From Magicicada septendecula (Eukaryota > Arthropoda > Insecta > Hemiptera > Cicadidae): a DNA stretch of 64,000 bases. The position numbers were made by a program, and so were the translations under genes. The stretch is from the NCBI GenBank assembly GCA_034769895.1, contig CM068371.1, positions 406,703,969 through 406,767,968 on the forward strand. Reading direction: 5' to 3'. Position 1 is the stretch's first letter. The number at the start of each line of letters is the position of its first letter. Positions 22,342-33,066 of the stretch are shown here, one piece after another. A model generated the notes under the pieces. The model saw only the letters and a list, made by a program, of their open reading frames with translations. It ran no database searches and had not been told where the DNA came from.

Positions 22342-23779
22342 ATGGATAAAACAAATAAAGGAATGACTACCCCAGGTGGCAGACCAGGTAAAAACCTGGT
22401 AAATCCACCCTCTTCGGAGGTCGGCCCCATGGATTCTGGGGGGGGCCAGCTATTGCTTGGTGAGGATCCATTTAGAAGAGGTTCGTTGGTGGCAAGGTCT
22501 CCGCCAACTAATATAAACTGTAGCTTGGAAAAACAAAACGCACAGATACCAACACTGGAAGTCCCAGAGGACACAATAAGCAGACTGCAGGCTCAGCTTA
22601 ATTCTGCTTATTACGAAATCAGACGACTACAGGAAGAAATCAAGAAGTTACAGCCTAGGGTATCCTATAGTCCAGCCAACTCGGAAGAAGAGGAAGAAAT
22701 CGTGGCCAAAGAAACTGCTTGGATACTGGAAAAGAATAAAAAACGTAAAAGGAAAACTATGGAATCACCAGAAACACTGAAAACCAGTCCAATAAACAAA
22801 AGTAAGAGGACTAAAGAAAATGTAAAAAAATCGGCTAAGCCACCGCCAGTGATACTGAGCAATGTGGAAAATTATATAGAAATAAGTCAGAAACTGAAAT
22901 CAAAAGATCTGAAATTTAACACCAGCATGATGAACAACAATCAGCTGAAAATTAATGTAGACACAGAAATGGAATATAGAGAACTGACAAAACTCCTAAA
23001 AGAAAGTAAGTTGGAATGGCATACTTATGTTGAAAATAAACAGACCAGACCAATAAGAGTCATGGCACGTAACTTGCATCCAACATGCATATCAGAAGAG
23101 ATTAAAGAGGAGTTATTGAATAGAGGATATAAAATCCTTGAAGTAGTTAATAAAATTAGAAAGACTAAAGTTGACGGCAAGGAAAAAAATCACACATTTG
23201 CCATTATTTATGCTAACGTTTGACAGATCAGAGGATATAAAAAAAATATTTGATATTCAATATTTATGTCATATGAAAATAAAAATTGAAGCTCTCAGGA
23301 GTAACAAACTGATACCACAGTGTAAAGGGTGTCAAAGATATGGTCACACTCATAAATATTGCCAACATGGACCTATGTGTGTTAAATGTGCAGGCAATCA
23401 CAGGACCATCGATTGCCAGCAAAAACGAGATGTGCCAGCAAAGTGTTCAAATTGTGCAGAAGCACATCCTGCTAGCTACAGGGGTTGTTTGGTTGCACGT
23501 GAACTTCAAATAAGACGCAATAATTTAATAAGTGAGAGACGACCTAAAAAACCTCAACCAAGAACTTTCACAGCTAATAAAATCAATAGTGAAATGTCCT
23601 TTGCTCAAGCAGTTAAAGCAAACAAGACTTTAGTTCAAAATGATGATTCATCAATGGTGCAAATGATGCAGAATATGATGGACATGATGAAAATAGTCAT
23701 GGATAGACTAGATAGATTAGAAGCCAGAAATCCGGGCACAATCCCACAGAGAACTAATCAATGGACCAGAAAGACCTAA
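22342..23779 (+). pseudogene. LINE ORF1 (Gag-like, zinc-knuckle), one frameshift
   Basis: RNA-binding ORF1 of a Jockey-type LINE. Frame one runs 22342-23223 and the rest continues in the frame open over 23171-23779; the break is in or near the A-run at about 23183-23190. Near 23320-23510 are three cysteine knuckles: CKGCQRYGHTHKYC, CVKCAGNHRTIDC and CSNCAEAHPASYRGC. An upstream coiled-coil-like segment (SRLQAQLNSAYYEIRRLQEE) precedes a lysine-rich stretch. The ORF1 end overlaps the ORF2 start by 19 bases. It would coat LINE RNA. Confidence 0.85.
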
Positions 23780-24775
23780 GGATAGCTACCTGGAATGCCA
23801 ACGGTATCCAGAACAGAAAGCAAGAAATAGAATTATTCCTCAAGGCACAAGACATTGATATATGTCTAGTATCAGAGACACACTTAACAAATCAGTCATG
23901 CTTAAAAATAAATGGATACCAGGTATATCAAACAATTCATCCGGATAATAAAGCCAAAGGAGGAAGTGCTATCATTATTAAGAATAGGATTAACCACTAT
24001 GAGGAGTGTCACCTTCAGACTACAGAAATCCAACTCACTGTAGTTGGAATCAAATCCACCAAGCAAAAACTAATCGTTGGTGCGATATACTGTCCTCCAA
24101 GACACAACCTAAAGGAGTTAGATTACAAGAAATTTATATTACACCTAGGTGAGAGATTCATTGTAGGCGAAGACTACAATGCTAAACATGTAGATTGGGG
24201 ATCCACATTAACAACAACTAAAGGTAGCGAGCTTAATAAAGCAATACAAGAAACAGGTTGTAGCTTCCACAGTACAGGCAAACCTACTTACTGGCCCACA
24301 GATCCTAATAAAATTCCAGATCTATTAGATTTCTTCATATCAAGGAGGGTCTCGCAGAACTTTATTGATATCGAGGAGAATTTTGATCTTGACTCTGATC
24401 ATTCAGCAGTAATACTGACGCTGAGTGAAAGGATAATAAAAAAAGTAAACAAACCAAGCCTAGTTAACAAAACTACTGATTGGGAAAGCTTCAAATCAGA
24501 ACTTGAAGGCAAGATACAACTAAATGTCCAGTTGAGAACTAAGCAGCAATTAGAAATAGAAGCTGAGAAGTTTAATTATAATATTCAAACTACAGCCTGG
24601 AACAATACGAGAGAAATCACCCATGGAATTGTTGGTAACAACTATCCTAGAGAGATCAGAGAACTTGTCAAAGAAAAGAGGAGAGCTAGAAGAAAATGGC
24701 AACAGACTCGTGACCCAAATGATAAAACTGTATTTAACAACAAATCACAACAACTAAAGCGTGTAATACAGAAGT

Positions 24776-25932
24776 TGTGACTTGCTAATCAATCACATAT
24801 TATTATAATTATCAAATTTCAGATTAATTGTTACTTACCGTACGATAGCTCTTACAGGGTCACAGGATTCGATCACATGTACCTAGATACAAACATGGTC
24901 TATGGGTTATGCAAAGTACTGACACAACTCATTTTGGAAGAGAATTAATATTTTTCTTTAATCAGACTCATTTGAAAATCTTGTTCAAAATTTTTCTCAG
25001 CATTTTACAGATTACGTTACATGCTTCTTTTTTCTCTTGGCGTCTTCTACTTACTAACTTACGCTAATCTCTTACCTTACTGATCACTATATAAAACAGA
25101 CATACAGACAGAGCCCAGCCTGCAAATTTTTCACACTCACTCAAACACACTAAATTATGAACCCCTTAACATTTTCTAATAAAACCCCCAGCCCTTACAC
25201 TTAAACCGCCGGCAACGTGGTTCGCGCGCGCACTCATCTTCTGTTAATTTCTTGTTGTCTACTGTCCGAAAATTATACAGTTAATTTCTTTACCCTTTTC
25301 TACTCGACCGCGGTCACATAAACTTTCCTCCTATTAAACTTTTTACTGTTAAAATATATAAATTTGTGACGAGCCCGGTTGACGGGCGGCCTGCGCAGGC
25401 TGGAGTCGATAACGAACCTGCCGGCGTCTTTCCGTTCCCCACTCCGGGAGCATTTTAGTCAAGACGACGGACATCAATGCCTTGTATGTAGTCGTCACAG
25501 TTTCGCATCATACTAGTCACGTAGTTGTTGGAGTGACGATAGCAGACGATTTCAAATAGGCACTGGCTAATGTCATAAAAGTGGGTGGGACTTAACACAG
25601 CATTTCCGTAGTGAAACCAAATGAAGGATGAAAATTTCTCTCTCTGGCCATCTTAGTTTTTTGCCAGAGCGTCACTTGGAGCGTGATTGAGCAGTTGCGT
25701 ATGTGCGCTGCCACACACAGGTACAAAGTTCTCAGAATTTTGTGGAGGTGCAGATACTCTGCCGCATTCCTCGACAACAACTGCGTCTTACGTTGTTTCA
25801 CTGTTCTGTTACATTGACTGTTATACTGACAAATACGTTGCACAATGATAATCCGCCCAGAATGAAATAAATAAAAATATAAATAATGTCCCAAACGGTT
25901 AAAATAAAACACCCAAAATTTGACCCGCTACA
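24776..25932 (-). repeat. TyC 3' LTR (1157 bp)
   Basis: Plus-strand ends are TGTGACTTGC and CGCTACA. It has the same sequence as the 5' LTR wherever compared, including the 320-bp stretch giving a 106-residue minus-strand ORF in both; that ORF resembles nothing known and was not called. A TATATA-containing stretch near 25356-25363 could serve as the promoter on the minus strand. Confidence 0.95.
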
Positions 25933-25945
25933 ATACCCCCTCGAT
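25933..25945 (-). other. TyC polypurine tract
   Basis: On the minus strand ATCGAGGGGGTAT ends directly at the 3' LTR start (TGTAGCGGGT). Position and purine run fit the plus-strand primer site. Confidence 0.75.
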
Positions 25946-28245
25946 GAGAATTCTGCTGTCCACGACAGAAGAAATCTCATCGATAACCCCGAAGAGGACC
26001 GGTGAGGAACTGGTGCCACAACCCCCTTGTTCTTAATCTCATGGGCACACGACCCCCCTGGCTCAGTGACCATGGACTCATCTGAACGAGATCACTGGAC
26101 TTCTCCGTAAGAGATCCCAACACCGAGAAATTGATCAGACTCGCACCACGGCACACCTCGCCTTCTAACATGCTACCCCCAAAATCCGCAATCCCTGGCT
26201 AAAATTACTCCAGCTCCTCCGCCGATATGTTTCCCCTTTTTGCAAGCTGGGCTGCCTTTAGCAGATACTGGGCTCACACACACTCACGTTACATGATACC
26301 CTAACACATTAAACTAAAAACTTCCTTTTTAAAATTTATTATAAATTCAAAAAAGTCAATATTCAAAAAAAATCTTTTACCAAAAAATTCTCTTCCTCTT
26401 TTTTCTAATTTTTGTTTCAATGATTTAACCTCAACATTCCTATTAATACAAGTACATCCTTACTCTAGCATGAGAACAATTTACAGCCTACCAATACAAA
26501 GCAATACAACAAAAGGAACATCATTAATACATACACAATAAAATAATCATTACTCAACATATTCACTCGCTGGCAGGCGACAAATCAAGTTTTTTTTTTT
26601 TTTTTTTTCAAAAAAATTTAAAATTTTCAAAATTTTAAAATTCAAAAAAATTATTCATTAAATATTTATTAAATTTATTTATTAAATAACATTTATTAAA
26701 ATTATTCAAAGATTAGTTTGAATTAATCAAACAAACAAATTAAAATTGAATTCCTACTCTACAAGCTTAGTAGGTGTATGAACTCATCAGCTGATCCTAA
26801 CTAGGTCAAGTACAAAACCCTTGACCTACATATGTTATGTATAATTTCTGAAAACCCTTTAAATATCTGTAATATCCTACCTTGAAATACAAACATAATA
26901 ACATAAAATATTTATAATAAACACAATATTAATATAAATAATAATCAAATTGGCATTTAAATCATTTAAATTAAACACTTCTTGACTTTACATTATTCTC
27001 AAATTTTATCAACATTCTGTCACTGGTTGAAAAAACAATTGTACATTCTTTATTATAAATTCCTCTCCTTAGTTAACAGTTAATTCTACCTTACTGGGGG
27101 TGATGTAAATTATTTATTCTCATTTATTCTGTCTACCTATATAATCTTTACCCCTTTGACTCCAATATTCATCAACTCAATTATCATGACACCCATCTCT
27201 ATCAAAATATCTACTAATCAGGACACTCTAAACCCCAACTTACCATGTAACTCAAAACGCCGCCTTCTCCCCATATATAAAAAAAATACTCTCCAACCCT
27301 TTGTACATAGGATACGTGTTTCCTTCCCAAAACTCATCCCCTTATGTTGGTTCCTGGACCCTCCCTAGGTAACCCTTTCCGGCGCCAATCGGTCCCTATC
27401 CCGTCCCAACCCTTGTTGCGGACTCCCCAAATACACTACCCCCTAATACAAAATTGCCATCCCCAAAAAATCTCAATCTCATTACATTACTACAAATACA
27501 CAAAATAACCTCATTAACTATAAAAACAACAATATATCATTCAAAATCTACATAAAGTCTCCATTACCACTGTGTCAACATTAATACTTCACAAGATTCT
27601 ATTACATATACATTAACTCAAAAACAACATTACATCATATTCATCATTTCAACCTCACATTCAGCTTTTAATTCAACTTGGACAGGTCTACGTGTCCCAT
27701 AAAACATTTATCACCCATAAATTATCTTTTATTAATCTGCATATTCTTTTTATCTTTACTTCGAAATATCTGTAGCACACAAAACATTAATTATTTGTAA
27801 CCTTTACAAACCAATATACCAGTGACATGGTATTGTTGATCAGCTGATATCCTAACATAATTAAAACACAATGAAACTACATCTTAAAATTGAACAAATT
27901 ACATGGAATACATTATCAACACTTACTTCTATTATGTTGATTGCCTGCCAGGCGTCTAATGATTGGCTTAGAAAAAAATTACACACATAATGAAAATACA
28001 TTTTATCAACAACTATATCTAACACACAACAATAAAATGATACATTTAAAATTATAGTATGAACCTTATTTTACGAGTCTGAGCATATAATTATGTGGAC
28101 AGAGCACAAGCATTTTTGATTGGATTACTTTGAATAAGCAAAACTTTTACGTCATAAAATTTTAAATTCGTGACTCCTTTACGTCACCTCCCAGCCACAC
28201 ACACTATTTCCGATTATGGAGGACTGTTTCGCCCTTTCGCTTCCA

Positions 28246-28292
28246 CAGAGACGGTATATTTTGGAGCAGGGTTTCACCTCTCCGTGTCTCTG
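28246..28292 (-). other. Predicted stem-loop in TyC 3' region
   Basis: CAGAGACGG (28246-28254) pairs with CCGTGTCTCTG (28282-28292), with one bulged base. It lies just upstream on the plus strand of the larger folded module. Confidence 0.5.
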
Positions 28293-28425
28293 CTTCCGCT
28301 GTTAAGTTAAAATTGGTGAACATCATCATGTTCTCGTTAATAAAATTATGCACCCTTAAACGGATCTACCACCTGGCTCTGCTGTTCCTTCTCGAACAGA
28401 GTGGCAGCCGCTGTTCCCTAGTTTG

Positions 28426-28606
28426 GTGATTCCCCTTGTTATTACCCCCCATCAATTTCAAAATACACCTTTACAACGATAACAGCTATGGCCAGTTATG
28501 GTCAGCGCGTAATCGTAATGTGCCCCAACCATAGCTGTTAAAGCTAAACCAATTCCACGGTCAGGGTTCGGTGAGGCCGTGACCGCCCGAAAATTTGGGG
28601 AATCAC
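28426..28606 (-). other. Structured RNA module, copy 1 (TyC 3' region)
   Basis: A 10-bp perfect closing stem (GTGATTCCCC 28426-28435 with GGGGAATCAC 28597-28606) encloses two hairpins. One is the 11-bp AACAGCTATGG/CCATAGCTGTT (28481-28491, 28529-28539). The other is CGGTCA/TGACCG (28558-28563, 28580-28585). A related block lies at 29458-29644. Function is unknown. A duplicated structured element in a retroelement 3' region could aid RNA export or packaging; that is inference only. Confidence 0.55.
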
Positions 28607-28983
28607 AAGTAAAATATCTTTCGTAATATTAAATTAAAATTTAAATGACAATCTTAATTGAGATGGGGTTTTAACCCATTTTATATGGAAACTTAACCAT
28701 TATTAACATAAAATAATTAATACAAAATCTACAACTTTCCACCATAGCAGTTCCACACTACACTGTTATGTCCCTTCATTGAGCATCAAACTACCCCCCC
28801 AAAATTATCCCCACATCTTGTATTGATAACAAGTTCTTATATTACCACATTTCTTCAAAACGTTCTTATACCCACTACTACTAAAATCCAACAATTATAT
28901 TTGGTCACCTAATGCTAAAAAATTTAGAAGAAAAAAAAAAATTATATCTTAAATTTAAAATTATACACATCCAAAATTATTTG

Positions 28984-28987
<4 letters not shown>

Positions 28988-29024
<37 letters not shown>
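28988..29024. repeat. Poly(T) run
   Basis: About 37 consecutive T, followed by TATATATATAT. On the TyC sense strand it is poly(A). It may mark an inserted retrosequence tail within the 3' region, but no SINE body was recognised. Confidence 0.7.
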
Positions 29025-29027
<3 letters not shown>

Positions 29028-29457
29028 TATATATTTACATAGGAGGCTGACTCTATTGTCGTAATATAATTTGCTGACGCAACACATCGCCTGAAATGCC
29101 GGGTCTTGCTGCAAAACGGATTGGCACGAGATAGATATACTACGTGAATTCACGTCCCCCCTCTGAAACACACTACCCCCTCTCTCCTACCATTTCTTCT
29201 ACCCCGCCTTCTACCGTGCGCCAAACCGTCTTGCCCCAAAACTCGTTGTTTCGGGCCAAACAGAAAATATTGTCAAAGGCTCCATTTTAATTTTGCCCTT
29301 GACACCAAAAAATTTAATTTGAATGCACTGCCTTTTATTTAATGCAGCCTCCATTATATACAAACACTCTAAGGCAGTGCAGGCACGTGACAGGCACACC
29401 AAAACCGCTGCACCATGAGTGTATAAAAAAAATTTTAAGTCGAGTCACGTACCTGTT

Positions 29458-29644
29458 GGGGTCCCCCTCCCCGTTCAAATATGTATGGTTAAATTTCTAA
29501 TTTGTACCAATTTTGGTGGAGCCGGACCATCGTTGTTTTCACTGCCCGAAGGAAGATCCTGCCAACCATGGCCCGCCTCCGAGTTCCGAATTCCACGGCC
29601 AGGACTGGTAAGATCGTGGCCGCCCGAAAATGGGGGAGGAGCCC
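29458..29644 (-). other. Structured RNA module, copy 2 (TyC 3' region)
   Basis: It shares with copy 1 the order CCACGG(T or C)CAGG, then a loop, then a GTGRCCGCCCGAAAAT-like segment. The hairpin is CGGCCA/TGGCCG (29596-29601, 29617-29622), which differs from copy 1 (CGGTCA/TGACCG) by a compensatory pair change. An imperfect closing stem forms between GGGGTCCCCCTCCCC (left) and TGGGGGAGGAGCCCC (right), with about 12 of 15 pairs. Confidence 0.5.
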
Positions 29645-29704
29645 CTCTAAAAACATAAAAGAATAATTAAATAACATTCATACCTTTACAAATTAACAAA
29701 ATAC

Positions 29705-32700
29705 TTATGCTGACCAAAATAATCTCAAATTTGTAGCGTTGTGCGTACCCACTATCTCCCTGGTTTCTCTATTCTGTAACACATATGAATTTTTCATTTT
29801 TATTTCCACTACCTCGTACGGCCCCTCGTACAATAAGAAAAACTTCTTGATCTCCTTATCTTGTGCACTTGATAAATCGTGTCGTCGTACCAATACCAGC
29901 TGTCCAATCTCATACTTCGTCCACTTACCTTTCCTATCATGGCGCTGTTTTCTCCGCTCTCCCTTCGTCAACAAACTCTCATTCGCTAGTCTAAGTTTAA
30001 CATCGTTGCTAATAGTGTTGGTTTCCGGTGGATATTCAATTAATTGTTCCAAAATCCGCTGTGGGCGCTTTCCTCGTATCAACTCGTAAGGCGTGAACCC
30101 CGTCGACTCGTGGGTGGTGCAGTTTAGCCAGTTTTCAATCTTCTGCACATAGAGTGGCCACTCACTATGTTTGGCATGGCAGTATGTTCGAAAAATTCTG
30201 CCCAACTCCCTCATGACTCTCTCAGCTTGATTCGACTGTGGATGATATACGGCAGTGTGCTTTGGGATAATACCTTCCCATCCAAGAGTCTGGCGCCATC
30301 GTCCGCTGATGAACTGCGGACCGTGGTCGGATAATATCACCTTCGGCTTTCCCACGTTGATCATATAGTCGCGTGTGATTTTCTCGCTCAGCACCTTACT
30401 TGTGGCTCGCTTTACACTATATAGCCTGACATATTTAGAAAAAGTATCAAGTACAACAAAAATATGCATCACTCCACCCCTACCTTTCGGCAATGGGCCG
30501 TACAAATCTACAGCTACTAAATCGAATGGTTTTTCTACTTTAATATAATTTAGTTCTCCCTCTAACCTATAATTTACAACTTTGGATTTCTGACATAACT
30601 CACAAACTCTAAGTATTCTTCGGACTCGTTTCTCCATGTTCTTAAATAAACAAGATTCCTGTAATACATTCACACACTTCCGTGCCCCAAAATGCCCGTA
30701 TCTAAAATGACAGTCCCACACTATTTTCTCTATCAACCCTTCAGGTATGACTAATCTCCAATCTCTCTCTCTCCCCTCTACTTTTTTAAACAAACTCCCT
30801 TTAAACACTTGAAAATATTGTTTATACCCAAACTCATCTACATCTGATTCTATACTAGTAATTATTTTATTTAATTTATTATCAGCTCTTTGCATTACAT
30901 TTATATCTTTCAATTCCTCCCCAAAAAGTTTATCTTCCCGGGATAGTCTATAAATTTCTATCTCTTTGATATCTCGACCTGTTCTATTTCTATCTGTGTC
31001 TACTCGTGATAGTGTGTCGGGCACCCTGTTCTCTACACCCTTAATGTATTCCCAAGAAAAATTATACTCTTGAAGAGCTAACACCCACCTGGTAATCCGG
31101 CTGTGTGTGAGTTTACAAGTATTGAGGAACGATAGCGCTTTATGGTCCGTCCTGATGATGGTCCTGTTACCCAGCAGATACGTTCGGAACTTCCTCACGG
31201 CGAACACTATACTGAGGAGCTCCTTTTCTGTGGTAGTGTAGTTGCGCTCAGCGGCTAGCAACGTCCGGCTGGCAAAGGCGATAGTTTTATGTTCCTTCTC
31301 CTCGTCCTCTTGGTAAAGTTCTGCTCCCAACGCTATGTTACTAGCATCTGTCTGTAAATAAAATTTGTTATTAAAATTGGGATGATTCATTAGTATCATG
31401 TCTGCGAACTTGATTTTGATGTCATTGAACGCTGCTCTTTCATTGTCGCCCCATCTCCATTGCTTGTTCTTTTGCAACACTGCGCTGAGTCGGGCCGTCG
31501 TCTGGGCGTAGTTCCTCTGAAACTTCCTGTAAAAATTACAAAGACCAAGAAAACTTTGCAACTGCTTTATATTTTTTGGCTCCGGGAATGTCAAGATGGA
31601 TTCTACTTTATCCGGGTTAGCACGTATTCCTGTAGGTGTTATTATGAAACCTAAAAAATGTATTTCGGTTTGCAAAAATTTTGATTTGTCCCAATTCACC
31701 GTCAAACCTCCCTGATATAGTTTCTCCAATACATATTCCAAATGCTCTACATGCTCTTCAAATGTTCTAGAAGCTATTAGTATGTCGTCTACGTATATGG
31801 TTAGAAAATCTAAGTTATGTGGTTGCAAAATTTCGTCGAGACACTTAATAAAACTAGCTACACTGGTGTTCAAACCAAACGGCAAGCGCTTGAATTGATA
31901 GTTTTTTCCGTTGAACAAAAACGCTGTATATTTTCTACTATTTACTGCCAATGGGACTTGCCAATATCCGGCGGTCAGGTCTAAAGAAGTCATGTATTTC
32001 ACACCACTAAATTTCTGAAAAATCTCTTCTATCGCTTCTGGTGACTCCCGGTCTGGAATGATTATTTGATTGATTTTGCGGGCATCTAGACATAACCTCA
32101 CTCTCCCATCTTTTTTGATTACTACTACTAAAGGGTTGGAATAAGTTGATACCGACCTTTCTATAATATCCCCCGCTAACATCCTATCTAATTCTGACTG
32201 TACAGCCTCCCTTTTCGAATATGGTACCGGATAACTACGTTGGACATATGGTGCATGCTCCCTCACCCTTAATTCACATTCATAACCTTTTGCCCTTCCT
32301 GGTTCCCCGGCAAACACTCCCCGATAGTCCTCAACTACCCGCCACAGCGCTTTACGCTGAGAGCTCCCCTTTTCATCACCTTCCCCACAAAATTTAACCT
32401 CTCTTTCGGCCCATATTCTATCTCCCCTCTCTTCACTCACACTCTCTCTACACACATGTATACTAAATTCCATATCCCTATTTATGGTTTTATCTGGTAT
32501 AACCCTTATACCCGAAATCTTTACTGTGTCTAGAACCCGTTCAAAATTAACTGTTATTTGTTTATTTTCATTACTCAATTCTAAAATTCTTTTTCGAAAG
32601 TTAATGACCGCATTATTTCTTATTAAAAAATCATTACCCAAAATCACTTCTAAATTTAAACCTCTTACAACTAAAAATGTATTCTCATATTTTTCCCCAT

Positions 32701-33058
32701 TTATTAACATGTTCAACTGGACTTGTGTTGTAACCCGTTTACTTCTAACACCCGTAATACCTACAATTGCTACCCCTGCTACTGGCAAAGACGGAATATG
32801 TTTGTTAGTTTCTTTCAATTTATTGAGTACATGTTCTGCTATTACAGATATTTCGCTACCTGTATCTATAAGTGTCAAGATTGACTTACCTTCTATTTCC
32901 AGTTTTACCTCAGTCAACCACGCCTCTTGTCTCCTCGTTTCCGTCTCCTCTTCTTCCAACAATTCTGTGGCCAAGTCCGTGTGAATCGTGTTATTCCTGT
33001 ATTTATTTTCATGGACCCCGTGATTATTCCTCGACAATGGCCGGGCCTCCTCATCCAT
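29705..33058 (-). CDS. pol: TyC Pol polyprotein (protease-RT-RNase H-integrase)
   Basis: Intact 1117-residue Ty3-type Pol counted from the ATG at 33058; the frame is also open upstream into gag. The protease has DTG at residues 65-67 (LTLIDTGSEIS). RT carries LCLDARKINQIIIPDR, LDLTAGYWQVPL and YVDD. RNase H carries TDASNIALGA, TEKELLSIVFAV and TDHKALSFL. Integrase has an HHCC zinc site (HFRYGHFGA ... CELCQKSK) and a D,D,E core (VAVDLYGPL, LSDHGPQF, QAERVMREL). The C-terminus has a chromodomain-free GPYEVVEIKMKNSYVL barrel-like segment. Catalytic residues are all present. The protein is probably made as Gag-Pol by -1 frameshifting at 33070-33076. Likely active. Confidence 0.95.
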   Translation of the reverse strand: MDEEARPLSRNNHGVHENKYRNNTIHTDLATELLEEEETETRRQEAWLTEVKLEIEGKSILTLIDTGSEISVIAEHVLNKLKETNKHIPSLPVAGVAIVGITGVRSKRVTTQVQLNMLINGEKYENTFLVVRGLNLEVILGNDFLIRNNAVINFRKRILELSNENKQITVNFERVLDTVKISGIRVIPDKTINRDMEFSIHVCRESVSEERGDRIWAEREVKFCGEGDEKGSSQRKALWRVVEDYRGVFAGEPGRAKGYECELRVREHAPYVQRSYPVPYSKREAVQSELDRMLAGDIIERSVSTYSNPLVVVIKKDGRVRLCLDARKINQIIIPDRESPEAIEEIFQKFSGVKYMTSLDLTAGYWQVPLAVNSRKYTAFLFNGKNYQFKRLPFGLNTSVASFIKCLDEILQPHNLDFLTIYVDDILIASRTFEEHVEHLEYVLEKLYQGGLTVNWDKSKFLQTEIHFLGFIITPTGIRANPDKVESILTFPEPKNIKQLQSFLGLCNFYRKFQRNYAQTTARLSAVLQKNKQWRWGDNERAAFNDIKIKFADMILMNHPNFNNKFYLQTDASNIALGAELYQEDEEKEHKTIAFASRTLLAAERNYTTTEKELLSIVFAVRKFRTYLLGNRTIIRTDHKALSFLNTCKLTHSRITRWVLALQEYNFSWEYIKGVENRVPDTLSRVDTDRNRTGRDIKEIEIYRLSREDKLFGEELKDINVMQRADNKLNKIITSIESDVDEFGYKQYFQVFKGSLFKKVEGRERDWRLVIPEGLIEKIVWDCHFRYGHFGARKCVNVLQESCLFKNMEKRVRRILRVCELCQKSKVVNYRLEGELNYIKVEKPFDLVAVDLYGPLPKGRGGVMHIFVVLDTFSKYVRLYSVKRATSKVLSEKITRDYMINVGKPKVILSDHGPQFISGRWRQTLGWEGIIPKHTAVYHPQSNQAERVMRELGRIFRTYCHAKHSEWPLYVQKIENWLNCTTHESTGFTPYELIRGKRPQRILEQLIEYPPETNTISNDVKLRLANESLLTKGERRKQRHDRKGKWTKYEIGQLVLVRRHDLSSAQDKEIKKFFLLYEGPYEVVEIKMKNSYVLQNRETREIVGTHNATNLRLFWSA

Positions 33059-33066
33059 TGTCCTCC

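Larger units (their letters stand above)
25946..29704 (-). other. TyC long non-coding 3' region
   Basis: This is 3.76 kb between the pol stop and the polypurine tract. It has no ORF resembling env or any known protein; the longest frames are short and lack domain features. It contains T-runs (26587-26608 and 28988-29024, which are poly(A) on the element's sense strand), a GC-richer block at 28200-28610 with strong inverted repeats, and a related block at 29458-29644. The length is unusual for an env-less Ty3 element. It may be env-derived or regulatory. Confidence 0.7.

Noticed and set aside
25592..25912. 106-residue ORF present in both TyC LTRs (also 35858-36178)
   Set aside because: Identity is explained by LTR duplication; the residues match no known family and the position is within the LTR.
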